This document shows positions 1-6,340 of a DNA stretch of 8,590 nt, piece after piece. Origin of the DNA: Oscillibacter sp. (lineage in GTDB: Bacteria; Bacillota; Clostridia; Oscillospirales; Oscillospiraceae); contig JAAWIL010000080.1 of NCBI GenBank assembly GCA_022796315.1, positions 1 through 8,590 on the forward strand, given 5' to 3'. The translations under genes and the position numbers were made by a program. Within the stretch, counting starts at the first letter, position 1. Every line of letters begins with the position of its first letter. Below the pieces are notes generated by a model. It was not told the DNA's origin. It ran no database searches and saw nothing but the letters and a program-made list of their open reading frames with translations.

Positions 1-203
1 TTGTCGTGCCAACGGCATAGCTGGGTAGCTACGTATGGACGAGATAAACGCTGAAAGCATCTAAGCGTGAAACTCCCCCTAAGATGAGATCTCTCACTCC
101 GAGAGGAGGTAAGGGCCCAGGAAGACTACCTGGTAGATAGGCCGGAGGTGGAAGTGCAGTAATGTATGGAGCTGACCGGTACTAATCGCCCGAGGGCTTG
201 ACC
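1..203 (+). rRNA. rrl: 23S ribosomal RNA, 3' end (partial)
   Basis: This is the 3'-terminal part of the large-subunit rRNA (domain VI), cut by the left window edge. Hallmarks seen are the block GCTGAAAGCATCTAAG at 50-65, GATAGGCCGGAGGTG at 136-150, and the near-terminal GACCGGTACTAATCG at 173-187, all of which align by eye with the end of E. coli 23S. The mature end is placed near GGCTTGACC at 195-203 by analogy and could be off by a few bases. The spacer that follows includes TGTTCAGTTTTGAGGG (247-262), a type of sequence common just after 23S in Gram-positive operons. The rest of the operon (16S and most of 23S) must lie to the left. Confidence 0.97.
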
Positions 204-427
204 TACGAGAAGAGCAGGTTCAGCCTGAAGCACACGGAAGACACATTGTTCAGTTTTGAGGGTGCAGAAAAGCATTCCCAAACCGCATCTCCCGACCTTA
301 AACCGTCCGAAAGCCCAGCGAAGCGGGTTTCGGACGGAGAGGAGGAGCAAGGGAGCGAGCGCAGTTTTCGGCGTCAGCCGCAAGGCTGATGACGGAAACG
401 GAGATGAGCGGACTTTGCTCCGACGAC
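204..427 (+). other. Structured transcribed spacer between 23S and tRNA-Glu
   Basis: I see no convincing gene in this 224-base stretch. It contains a long hairpin at 303-337 (CCGTCCGAAA pairing with TTTCGGACGG, then CCC with GGG around a bulged G). A second hairpin is at 374-389, where TCAGCC pairs with GGCTGA across a GCAA (GNRA-type) loop, and a weaker one is at 406-420 (GAGC with GCTC). None is followed by a T-run, so they do not look like terminators. Structures for rRNA and tRNA processing are the likely role. Small open frames here run into the tRNAs and have no ribosome binding site. Confidence 0.6.
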
Positions 428-502
428 GGCCCGTTGGTCAAGTGGTTAAGACAGCGGCCTCTCACGCCGTTAACATCGGTTCGAATCCGGTACGGGTCAC
501 CA
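428..502 (+). tRNA. tRNA-Glu (anticodon CTC)
   Basis: The 75-base sequence folds as a full cloverleaf. The acceptor stem is GGCCCGT with ACGGGTC (one G-U pair), the anticodon stem is 454-458 with 466-470, the loop is CTCTCAC with anticodon CTC at 461-463, and the T-loop is TTCGAAT. The discriminator base is A, and the CCA end is encoded at 500-502. The start GGCCCGTTGGTCAAG is typical of bacterial tRNA-Glu. CTC reads the GAG codon, which is heavily used in the GC-rich genes downstream. It lies only three bases before tRNA-Lys, so both must come from one precursor. Confidence 0.96.
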
Positions 503-505
503 GAT

Positions 506-581
506 GCACCTTTAGCTCAGTTGGTAGAGCAACTGACTCTTAATCAGTGGGTCCCCGGTTCGAGTCCGTGAAGGTGCACCA
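506..581 (+). tRNA. tRNA-Lys (anticodon CTT)
   Basis: This is a 76-base cloverleaf. The acceptor stem is GCACCTT with AAGGTGC, the D-arm includes AGCTCAGTTGGTAGAGC, the anticodon stem is ACTGA with TCAGT, and the anticodon CTT is at 539-541. The discriminator is A578 and the CCA end is encoded at 579-581. The T-stem (554-558 with 566-570) has one C-T mismatch in the second pair; the rest pairs. CTT reads AAG, the lysine codon used almost exclusively in the lipoprotein gene downstream. The gene lies between 23S and 5S, in an rRNA operon. Confidence 0.96.
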
Positions 582-584
582 GAA

Positions 585-624
585 CCTGACTTCGGTGTAC
601 TGAGAAAGTACGCCGAGAGTCAGG
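585..624 (+). other. Long hairpin after tRNA-Lys
   Basis: CCTGACT (585-591) pairs with AGTCAGG (618-624). Inside it, CGGTGTAC (593-600) pairs with GTACGCCG (608-615), including one T-G pair, around a 7-base loop. The sequence that follows is GAAAAG with no T-run, so this is not a standard intrinsic terminator. It starts three bases after the CCA of tRNA-Lys and ends eight bases before the 5S promoter -35 box. A processing stem for the tRNA 3' side or an insulator before the new promoter are the plausible roles. Confidence 0.6.
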
Positions 625-632
625 GAAAAGCC

Positions 633-661
633 TTGACAAGAGGGGCGAAAAAGTTTATAAT
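633..661 (+). promoter_or_regulatory. Consensus sigma-A promoter in front of 5S rRNA
   Basis: TTGACA (633-638) and TATAAT (656-661) are both exact consensus boxes with an optimal 17-base spacer. Transcription would start near 668, about 28 bases before the 5S gene. A short hairpin at 673-687 (TCCGG with CCGGA) would lie in the 5' precursor of 5S. This would let 5S be made independently of, or in addition to, readthrough from the upstream rRNA promoter. Confidence 0.85.
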
Positions 662-695
662 ACAGTTTGTTTTCCGGCAGATCCGGATGACATAA

Positions 696-810
<115 letters not shown>

Positions 811-817
811 ACAAAGC

Positions 818-853
818 CCCCCAACAGATTCCTGTTGGGGGTTTTTCTTTTTA
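818..853 (+). terminator. Intrinsic terminator of the rRNA operon / 5S
   Basis: A perfect 10-bp stem, CCCCCAACAG (818-827) with CTGTTGGGGG (832-841) and an ATTC loop, is followed directly by TTTTTCTTTTT. This is a textbook rho-independent terminator, eight bases after 5S. It separates the rRNA operon from the importer operon. Confidence 0.95.
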
Positions 854-1067
854 CCCTTTTCCTTTTTGAATTGCTCTGGATAATCCGGCTTTGTGAGTTT
901 TAGTATTATTTTTCCTTCGAGTGAAGCTGATAAAAAATTGCCCTGATTTATAGGGAATCTTAGGAAAATACACAGAAATCTAGGCGAAAAAGCGGGAAAA
1001 TGCAGCCCTTGCAAGGGAATGGAGCGGAGTGCAGAGGGAATAAATACCGTGAGAAAATTATTTTGAG
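854..1067. other. AT-rich gene-free spacer upstream of the importer promoter
   Basis: No gene with a ribosome binding site is seen on either strand. The stretch holds A-tracts centred near 966, 977, 989 and 998, close to one helical turn apart, and an earlier one near 934 that is about three turns before. There is a perfect 12-base palindrome CCCTTGCAAGGG at 1006-1017 and a short inverted repeat CCCT/AGGG at 941-955. These could be upstream promoter DNA (curvature, regulator sites) for the operon that starts at about 1102; this role is inferred. Confidence 0.45.
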
Positions 1068-1095
1068 TTGACAAAGTGAGATTTTTTGTTAAAAT
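1054..1095 (+). promoter_or_regulatory. Sigma-A promoter with AT-rich upstream element for the importer operon
   Basis: The -35 box TTGACA (1068-1073) is exact, and the -10 box TAAAAT (1090-1095) has one mismatch to TATAAT; the spacer is 16 bases. Just upstream is AAAATTATTTT (1054-1064), which fits a proximal UP element. The start of transcription would be near 1102, giving a leader of about 93 bases before the lipoprotein gene. A strong promoter fits the need for abundant binding protein. Confidence 0.75.
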
Positions 1096-1103
1096 AGGTA
1101 AAG

Positions 1104-1168
1104 TGAAAAGGCGTGCCTTTTCAGCTCTGTTTCCTTCAGGAAACAGAGGGAGTCTTCATTTCATGAAG
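1104..1168 (+). promoter_or_regulatory. Three-hairpin 5' leader of the importer mRNA
   Basis: Three stem-loops follow one another. The first is TGAAAAGG with CCTTTTCA (1104-1123, CGTG loop, 8 bp). The second is CTCTGTTTCC with GGAAACAGAG (1125-1148, TTCA loop, 10 bp perfect). The third is CTTCA with TGAAG (1154-1168, 5 bp). None has a T-run, so they are not simple terminators. They end 16 bases before the GGAGG ribosome binding site at 1185-1189. I do not recognise a known riboswitch class. An mRNA-stabilising leader or an undescribed regulatory element are both possible. Confidence 0.55.
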
Positions 1169-1194
1169 GCATATAAAGTATTTTGGAGGTTTGT

Positions 1195-2451
1195 ATGAAG
1201 AAGTTACTCAGCATGCTGCTGGCGCTGGTTATGATCCTGGCGCTGGCTGGCTGCGGCGGCGGCAATGATCCCGCTCCCGCGGACGACACGGACCCCGCTG
1301 ATGGCCAGACGCAGGACGGCGGCGACGCTACTGCGGAGGATTGGCACATTGGCATCATCACCGGCACGGTGTCCCAGTCTGAGGACGATCTGCGCGGTGC
1401 CGAGGCGATCCAGGCCAAGTATGGCGAGGATAAGGTCAAGCTGGCCACCTACCCCGATAACTTCACTGAGGAGCTGGAGACCACCATTCAGACCATTGTC
1501 AACATGTCTGATGACCCCCAGATGAAGGCCATCATCGTGAACCAGTCTGTCCCCGGCACTGCCGAGGCGTTCACCCAGATCAAGGAGCGCCGCCCCGACA
1601 TCCTGTGCATCGCCGGCGAGGCGCACGAGGATCTGCCCGTTGTGGGCGCTTCCGCGGACCTGGTTTGCAACAACGACTTCGTCTCCCGCGGCTACCTGAT
1701 CATCCGCACGGCTCACGAGCTGGGCTGCGATACCTTCGTGCATATCTCCTTCCCCCGTCATATGTCTTATGAGACCATGAGCCGCCGTGTGGCTGTCATG
1801 GAGGAGGCCTGCAACGAGTTTGGCATGAAGTTTGTTCTGGAGACCGCTCCCGATCCCACCACCGACGTGGGCGTCACCGGCGCCCAGGCCTACGTGCTGG
1901 AGAAGGCTCCCGAGTGGATTCAGAAGTACGGCCAGAATTCCGCCTACTTCTGCACCAACGACGCCCACACTGCTCCTCTGCTGCAGCGCCTGCTGGAGCT
2001 GGGCGGCTACTTCATCGAGGCCGACCTGCCCTCTCCTCTGATGGGCTACCCCAACGCTCTGGGCGATCTGGACCTGACTGCCGAGGCCGGCGACTTTGAC
2101 GCCATTCTGGCCAAGGTGGAGCAGGCCGTTGTGGACGCCGGCGGCGAGGGCCGTTTCGGCACCTGGGCTTACTCTTACGGCTACTGCCTGTCTGCCGGTC
2201 TCGCCCAGCACGCCATCAACGTGATCGAGGGCAAGAGCGAGATCACCAACATGGACGATGTGGCCGCCGCCCTGCAGGAGTACTCTCCCAAGGCCGCGTG
2301 GAATGGCTCCGGCTACACCAATGCCGACACCGGCGTCAAGGAGGACAACGTGTTCCTGATCTATCAGGATACCTATATTATGGGTAACCCCGGCAAGTTC
2401 ATGGGCGCCACTGATGTGGAAGTGCCTGAGATGTACTACACCGTGAAGTAA
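1195..2451 (+). CDS. DUF3798-type substrate-binding lipoprotein of an ABC importer
   Basis: A 418-residue lipoprotein that probably captures the solute outside the membrane and hands it to the permease pair. The start at 1195 is chosen because GGAGG (1185-1189) lies five bases upstream and gives a proper signal peptide; an in-frame TTG at 1183 lies before and inside that site. Residues 1-20 are Lys-rich then hydrophobic and end in the lipobox LALAGC, so Cys20 is the lipid anchor. Residues 21-49 are a Gly/Asp/Ala-rich linker. The mature domain starts at about WHIGIITGTVSQSEDDLRGA. I recognise this as DUF3798 (PF12683), a family distantly related to the BMP/PnrA nucleoside-binding proteins; its ligand is not known to me. 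All lysine codons read are AAG, and TCT is frequent, which suggests high expression. First gene of the operon. Confidence 0.88.
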   Translation: MKKLLSMLLALVMILALAGCGGGNDPAPADDTDPADGQTQDGGDATAEDWHIGIITGTVSQSEDDLRGAEAIQAKYGEDKVKLATYPDNFTEELETTIQTIVNMSDDPQMKAIIVNQSVPGTAEAFTQIKERRPDILCIAGEAHEDLPVVGASADLVCNNDFVSRGYLIIRTAHELGCDTFVHISFPRHMSYETMSRRVAVMEEACNEFGMKFVLETAPDPTTDVGVTGAQAYVLEKAPEWIQKYGQNSAYFCTNDAHTAPLLQRLLELGGYFIEADLPSPLMGYPNALGDLDLTAEAGDFDAILAKVEQAVVDAGGEGRFGTWAYSYGYCLSAGLAQHAINVIEGKSEITNMDDVAAALQEYSPKAAWNGSGYTNADTGVKEDNVFLIYQDTYIMGNPGKFMGATDVEVPEMYYTVK

Positions 2452-2480
2452 GCACCGGTTGTTCCAGGGATAAATGACGA

Positions 2481-2516
2481 AAGCAGGGGGGAGGGGCATC
2501 CTCCCTCCTGTTTCCT
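2481..2516 (+). terminator. Intercistronic hairpin, likely partial terminator/attenuator
   Basis: AGCAGGGGGGAGG (2482-2494) pairs with CCTCCCTCCTGTT (2500-2512) with two G-U pairs, around the loop GGCAT. It is followed only by TTTCCTTAAA, a poor T-tract. It lies between the binding-protein stop and the ATPase start. Such a structure commonly reduces readthrough and protects the upstream message, so that the binding protein exceeds the membrane parts. Its strength here is inferred. Confidence 0.6.
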
Positions 2517-2528
2517 TAAACAAAGGAT

Positions 2529-4139
2529 GTGATTACGATCAGTAATTCATACGCCCCTCTATTAGAGATGCGGAGCATCAAAAAGGACTTTTTCGGTAAC
2601 CAGGTCCTTACGGACATCAATTTTACTCTTGGCGCCGGACAGGTTTTGGGCCTGTGCGGCGAAAATGGCGCGGGTAAATCTACCCTGATGAAGATTCTGT
2701 TTGGCATGGATGTGATCCGGGAGACCGGCGGCTATGAGGGCGACATCCTGCTGAATGGAGAGAGGGCGGTATTCAACACCCCCTTCGACGCGCTGGAGGC
2801 GGGCATTGGCATGGTGCATCAGGAGTTCTCCCTGATTCCCGGCTTCACCGCTACAGAAAATATTCTCCTGAATCGGGAGCCCCAAAAGAAGAATGTAATT
2901 TCCGAGGTATTCGGCTCGCGGCTGAACACCCTGGATTATAAGGAGATGGACCGGCTCTCCGCCCAGGCCATCCAGAAAATGGGCGTGGAGATCGACGCCA
3001 AGATGCTGATCAGCAGCATGCCCGTCGGCCATAAGCAGTTCACCGAGATCGCGCGGGAGCTCAGCAAGGATCAGATGAAGCTCCTGATCCTGGACGAGCC
3101 CACCGCCGTGCTGACGGAGCGGGAGGCGGAGGCCTTGCTGGAGTCCATCCGGAGCATGGCGGCCCGGGGCATTTCTGTGATTTTCATCACCCACCGCCTC
3201 CGTGAGATCCTGGCTGTGTGCGACCAGGTGGTGGTGATGCGGGACGGCAAGGTGGTCCGGGATATTCCCGCCGGCGAGACCAGCGTGGAGGATATCACCC
3301 GCTGGATGGTGGGCCGGGATATGCAGGCTGCCGCCGCTCCTGCGCCGGAAGCGGCCAAGGCGGAAAACACCAACGCCAAGACGGTGATGTCCATCCGGAA
3401 TCTCTGGGTGGATATGCCCGGCGAGACAGTGCGCAACGTCAGCTTGGATATTCAGGAGGGCGAGATCCTGGGCATCGGCGGCCTGGCCGGCCAGGGCAAG
3501 CTGGGAATCCCCAACGGCGTCATGGGCCTGTATGAGGCTGGCGGCACCGTGGAGTTCGAGGGTCAGGCCATCGCCCTCAACAGCCCCCGGAAGTGCTTGG
3601 ATTCCTCCCTGGCATTCGTGTCGGAGGACCGCCGGGGCGTGGGTCTGCTGCTGGACGAGAGTCTGGAGTGGAACGTGGCGTTCTCGGCCATGCAGATTCA
3701 AAATAAGTTTTTGAAGCCTCTGCTGGGCGGCTTGGTCAAGTGGCGGGATGAGAAGGCCATTCACGCGGTGACACAGAAATACATTGACCAGCTGCAAATC
3801 AAGTGTACCAGCTCCAAGCAGAAGGCAAGGGAGCTCTCCGGCGGCAACCAGCAGAAGATCTGCCTGGCAAAGGCCTTCGCGCTGGAGCCCAAGTTCCTCT
3901 TTGTGTCGGAGCCCACCCGGGGCATCGACGTGGGCGCCAAGGCACTGGTGCTGGAGGCCCTGCGGAAGTTCAACCGGGAGAGCGGCGTCACGGTGGTCGT
4001 AATCTCCTCCGAGCTGGAGGAGCTGCGGCAGACCTGCGACCGGGTTGCCATTATCTCCGGCGGACAGGTGGCGGGCATTCTGCCCGCGGCGGCGTCCTCG
4101 GAGGAATTCGGCCTGCTGATGGTCAGCAAGGTCATATAA
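2529..4139 (+). CDS. RbsA-like ABC importer ATPase with two nucleotide-binding domains
   Basis: A 536-residue cytoplasmic ATPase with two fused ABC domains, as in ribose- and BMP-type importers (usual length about 500). Domain 1 has Walker A GENGAGKS (44-51), Q-loop Gln98, Walker B LLILDEPT with Asp189-Glu190, and switch His222, but its signature is degenerate (MPVGHKQFTEIA, from 164). Domain 2 has an intact signature LSGGNQQK (436-443). Its Walker A is GLAGQGKL (318-325, Leu for Ser/Thr), its Walker B is FVSEPTRGID (Ser460 for Asp), and it lacks the switch His. One catalytic site is thus predicted to be active and one degenerate, as is usual in this family. The start is uncertain: GTG at 2529 has AAAGGA only one base away, and the first in-frame ATG (2568) would trim 13 residues. 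The substrate is not evident. Confidence 0.93.
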   Translation: MITISNSYAPLLEMRSIKKDFFGNQVLTDINFTLGAGQVLGLCGENGAGKSTLMKILFGMDVIRETGGYEGDILLNGERAVFNTPFDALEAGIGMVHQEFSLIPGFTATENILLNREPQKKNVISEVFGSRLNTLDYKEMDRLSAQAIQKMGVEIDAKMLISSMPVGHKQFTEIARELSKDQMKLLILDEPTAVLTEREAEALLESIRSMAARGISVIFITHRLREILAVCDQVVVMRDGKVVRDIPAGETSVEDITRWMVGRDMQAAAAPAPEAAKAENTNAKTVMSIRNLWVDMPGETVRNVSLDIQEGEILGIGGLAGQGKLGIPNGVMGLYEAGGTVEFEGQAIALNSPRKCLDSSLAFVSEDRRGVGLLLDESLEWNVAFSAMQIQNKFLKPLLGGLVKWRDEKAIHAVTQKYIDQLQIKCTSSKQKARELSGGNQQKICLAKAFALEPKFLFVSEPTRGIDVGAKALVLEALRKFNRESGVTVVVISSELEELRQTCDRVAIISGGQVAGILPAAASSEEFGLLMVSKVI

Positions 4140-4154
4140 GGAGGAGGGAACGAT

Positions 4155-5225
4155 ATGCATCAACCTGCAACTGCCATCGCATTGCAATATTGGCTCAAGA
4201 AGATGGGCTATCCCCGGCTGATCATCGGCGGATTCCTCCTCGTGCTGTTCATTCTGGCCCCCATCACCGGGTCCGACCTGACGACGCAGATCACCAACGT
4301 CATCAACCGCTTCAGCTGGAACGCCGTGCTGGTCCTGGCCATGGTGCCCATGATCCACTCCGGCTGCGGCCTGAACTTCGGCGTGCCACTGGGAGTCCTG
4401 GCGGGCCTTCTGGGCGGTACGCTGGCCATTGAGATGGGCTTCACCGGCCCCATGAGCTTTGTGATGGCCATTCTGGTGTCCACCCCCTTTGCCATTCTTT
4501 TCGGCGGCGGCTATGGCGCGCTGCTGAACAGAATCAAGGGCGGCGAGATGATGGTAGCCACCTATGTGGGACTCTCCTCAGTGTCCTTCATGTGCATCAT
4601 GTGGCTGCTGATCCCCTACAAGAATCCCTCCATCGTCATGGCCTACACCGGCGAGGGGCTGCGGAGCATGTTCGCCCTGGACAGCTTCTACGCGGGCGCC
4701 CTCTCCAATCTCCTGGAGATTGACCTGAACCGCCTGGGGATCAATCTGGTGATTCCCACCGGGTCTGTGGTGTTCTTCGCGCTGCTGGCCCTGGCCGTGT
4801 GGGCGTTCTTCCACACCAAGACCGGAACCGCCATGACCGCCGTGGGCTCCAACCCCATCTTTGCCAAGGCCTCCGGCATCAATGTGGACCGGATTCGGAT
4901 TCTGTCGGTGATCCTGTCCACCTGGCTGGGCGCCGTGGGTGTGCTGGTCTATCAGCAGGGCTTCGGCTTTGTGCAGCTCTATACAGCCCCTATGAATATG
5001 ACCATGCCGGCAGTGGCGGCTGTTCTCATCGGCGGCGCGTCGGTGAATAAGGCCTCCATCTCCAATGTCATCATCGGCACCTTCCTCTTCCAGGGTCTTG
5101 TGACCATGACGCCCACGGTGATTACCGCCCTGATCCATACGGACGTGAGCGAGGTCATCCGGATCATCGTCTCCAATGGCATGGTGGTCTATGCCCTGAC
5201 GAGAAAGACGGAGGAGAGCGCATGA
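4155..5225 (+). CDS. ABC importer permease, BPD_transp_2 family (first of two)
   Basis: A 356-residue integral membrane protein that forms half of the translocation channel. It follows the ATPase by 15 bases with a strong ribosome binding site, GGAGGAGGG (4140-4148). Hydrophobic segments are seen at about 21-38, 55-70, 76-93, 98-124, 132-153, 200-219, 247-267, 284-296, 303-320 and 334-348. The GLNFG element (72-76) and the cytoplasmic loop AVGSNPIFAKASGINVDR (229-246), followed by GGASV (293-297), are typical of RbsC/BMP-type permeases and mark the ATPase contact region. Its stop overlaps the next start as ATGA (5222-5225), so the two permeases are translationally coupled. I cannot tell the substrate from the sequence. 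Confidence 0.92.
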   Translation: MHQPATAIALQYWLKKMGYPRLIIGGFLLVLFILAPITGSDLTTQITNVINRFSWNAVLVLAMVPMIHSGCGLNFGVPLGVLAGLLGGTLAIEMGFTGPMSFVMAILVSTPFAILFGGGYGALLNRIKGGEMMVATYVGLSSVSFMCIMWLLIPYKNPSIVMAYTGEGLRSMFALDSFYAGALSNLLEIDLNRLGINLVIPTGSVVFFALLALAVWAFFHTKTGTAMTAVGSNPIFAKASGINVDRIRILSVILSTWLGAVGVLVYQQGFGFVQLYTAPMNMTMPAVAAVLIGGASVNKASISNVIIGTFLFQGLVTMTPTVITALIHTDVSEVIRIIVSNGMVVYALTRKTEESA

Positions 5226-6340
5226 AACTGAAAAAGAATTTTGACGCGGTTGAGTTCCTGAAAAACAACCTGGTGCCCATCATGTTCATCGTGATCTGCG
5301 CCTTCTGCATCCCCCTCTCCGGCCTCTCTCCCAGCTATCTGCTCAATGAAATCGTCACCCGCATGGGCCGGAACATCTTCCTGATTCTGAGCCTCCTGAT
5401 CCCCATCATGGCGGGCATGGGCCTGAACTTCGGCATGACCCTGGGGGCCATGGCGGGACAGATTGCCCTGATCTTCGTCACGGACTGGCAGATCTGGGGC
5501 ATCCCCGGCGTGGTGCTGGCCATGATTTTGTCGGTGCCCTTCTCGGTGCTCCTGGGCCTTTTGTGCGGGAAGCTCATGAATATGGCCAAGGGACGGGAGA
5601 TGATCCTGGGCTATATGATGAACTACTTTGTCACGGGCCTGTACCAGATGGTGGTGCTCTACTTTATGGGTTCCATCATCCCCATCAAGCATGCGGCCAT
5701 CCGCCTGCCCCGGGGCTTCGGCATCCGGACCACCGTGGGTCTCGCGAATCTCCGGCAGTGCTTGGACAACCAGTTCGCCATCACGATTCAGGGCGTGAAG
5801 ATCCCGGTCCTGAGCTTTATCATCATCGCGGTCCTCTGCGTCTTCATCATCTGGTTCCGCCGGACGAAGCTGGGCCAGGACATGCGGGCGGTGGGCCAGG
5901 ATATGGAGGTGGCCCAGGCCGCCGGCATCAACGTGGACCGTACCCGGATCATCGCCATCATCATCTCCACGGTCTTCGCCGGCTTCGGCATGATCATCTA
6001 TCTCCAGAACATCGGCAACTTCCCCACCTACACCGCCCACTCCCAGATCGGCATGTTCTGCATCGCCGCGCTGCTGGTCGGCGGGGCCAGCGTGGAGAAG
6101 GCCAATATCAGCAACGTGTTCCTGGGCGTGATTCTGTTCCACACCCTGTTCATCGTAGCGCCCCGGGCCGGCGCGGCCATCACCGGCAACGCCATGATCG
6201 GCGAGTATTTCCGGGTGTTTGTGTCCTATGGCGTCATCACGCTGGCCCTCATCATGTATGAGGTCAAGAAGCGCCGGGCACGGAGCCAGGGCGGCCAGCT
6301 GCTGGCGCAGGCGCAGAAAGAGGGGGGCGTCCAGGCATGA
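5222..6340 (+). CDS. ABC importer permease, BPD_transp_2 family (second of two)
   Basis: A 372-residue paralogue of the preceding permease and presumably its heterodimer partner. Shared marks are GLNFG (67-71), the loop AVGQDMEVAQAAGINVDR (223-240) and GGASV (288-292). Membrane segments are seen at about 17-36, 51-66, 73-87, 93-116, 128-151, 196-212, 241-261, 276-289, 296-315 and 330-346. The N-terminus (MKLKKN) and the C-terminal tail, Lys/Arg-rich at 349-354, point to a cytoplasmic location of both ends. The ribosome binding site GGAGGAG lies at 5210-5216 within the previous gene. The stop overlaps the next start as ATGA (6337-6340). Having two different permease genes fits BMP-type systems better than the single-permease ribose system. 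Confidence 0.92.
   Translation: MKLKKNFDAVEFLKNNLVPIMFIVICAFCIPLSGLSPSYLLNEIVTRMGRNIFLILSLLIPIMAGMGLNFGMTLGAMAGQIALIFVTDWQIWGIPGVVLAMILSVPFSVLLGLLCGKLMNMAKGREMILGYMMNYFVTGLYQMVVLYFMGSIIPIKHAAIRLPRGFGIRTTVGLANLRQCLDNQFAITIQGVKIPVLSFIIIAVLCVFIIWFRRTKLGQDMRAVGQDMEVAQAAGINVDRTRIIAIIISTVFAGFGMIIYLQNIGNFPTYTAHSQIGMFCIAALLVGGASVEKANISNVFLGVILFHTLFIVAPRAGAAITGNAMIGEYFRVFVSYGVITLALIMYEVKKRRARSQGGQLLAQAQKEGGVQA

Noticed and set aside
256..543. Open frame running through the spacer, tRNA-Glu and into tRNA-Lys
   Set aside because: It overlaps two clear tRNA genes and has no ribosome binding site. It is a typical false gene in rRNA spacers.
499..581. Phage or island attachment site at the tRNA 3' ends
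   Set aside because: No second copy of a tRNA 3' end and no integrase or mobile gene is seen in the window; the tRNAs are inside an rRNA operon.
1183..1194. In-frame TTG start for the lipoprotein, four residues upstream
   Set aside because: The TTG overlaps the GGAGG ribosome binding site, and the ATG at 1195 gives correct spacing and a standard signal peptide.
1102..1194. Purine riboswitch in the leader, suggested by the BMP-like transporter layout
   Set aside because: The conserved core and loop-loop pairing elements of purine riboswitches are not seen. The three stems are linear and not a three-way junction.
1204..2523. Minus-strand open frame of about 439 codons opposite the lipoprotein gene
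   Set aside because: Composition is a low-complexity Gly/Val/Leu/His mirror of the biased codons on the plus strand; no ribosome binding site or domain.
2562..4358. A very long open frame of about 598 codons on the minus strand, opposite the ATPase gene
   Set aside because: It is antisense to a gene with clear ABC motifs. The translation is His/Gln/Leu/Ala-rich without recognisable domains, as expected from the complement of GC-rich coding DNA.
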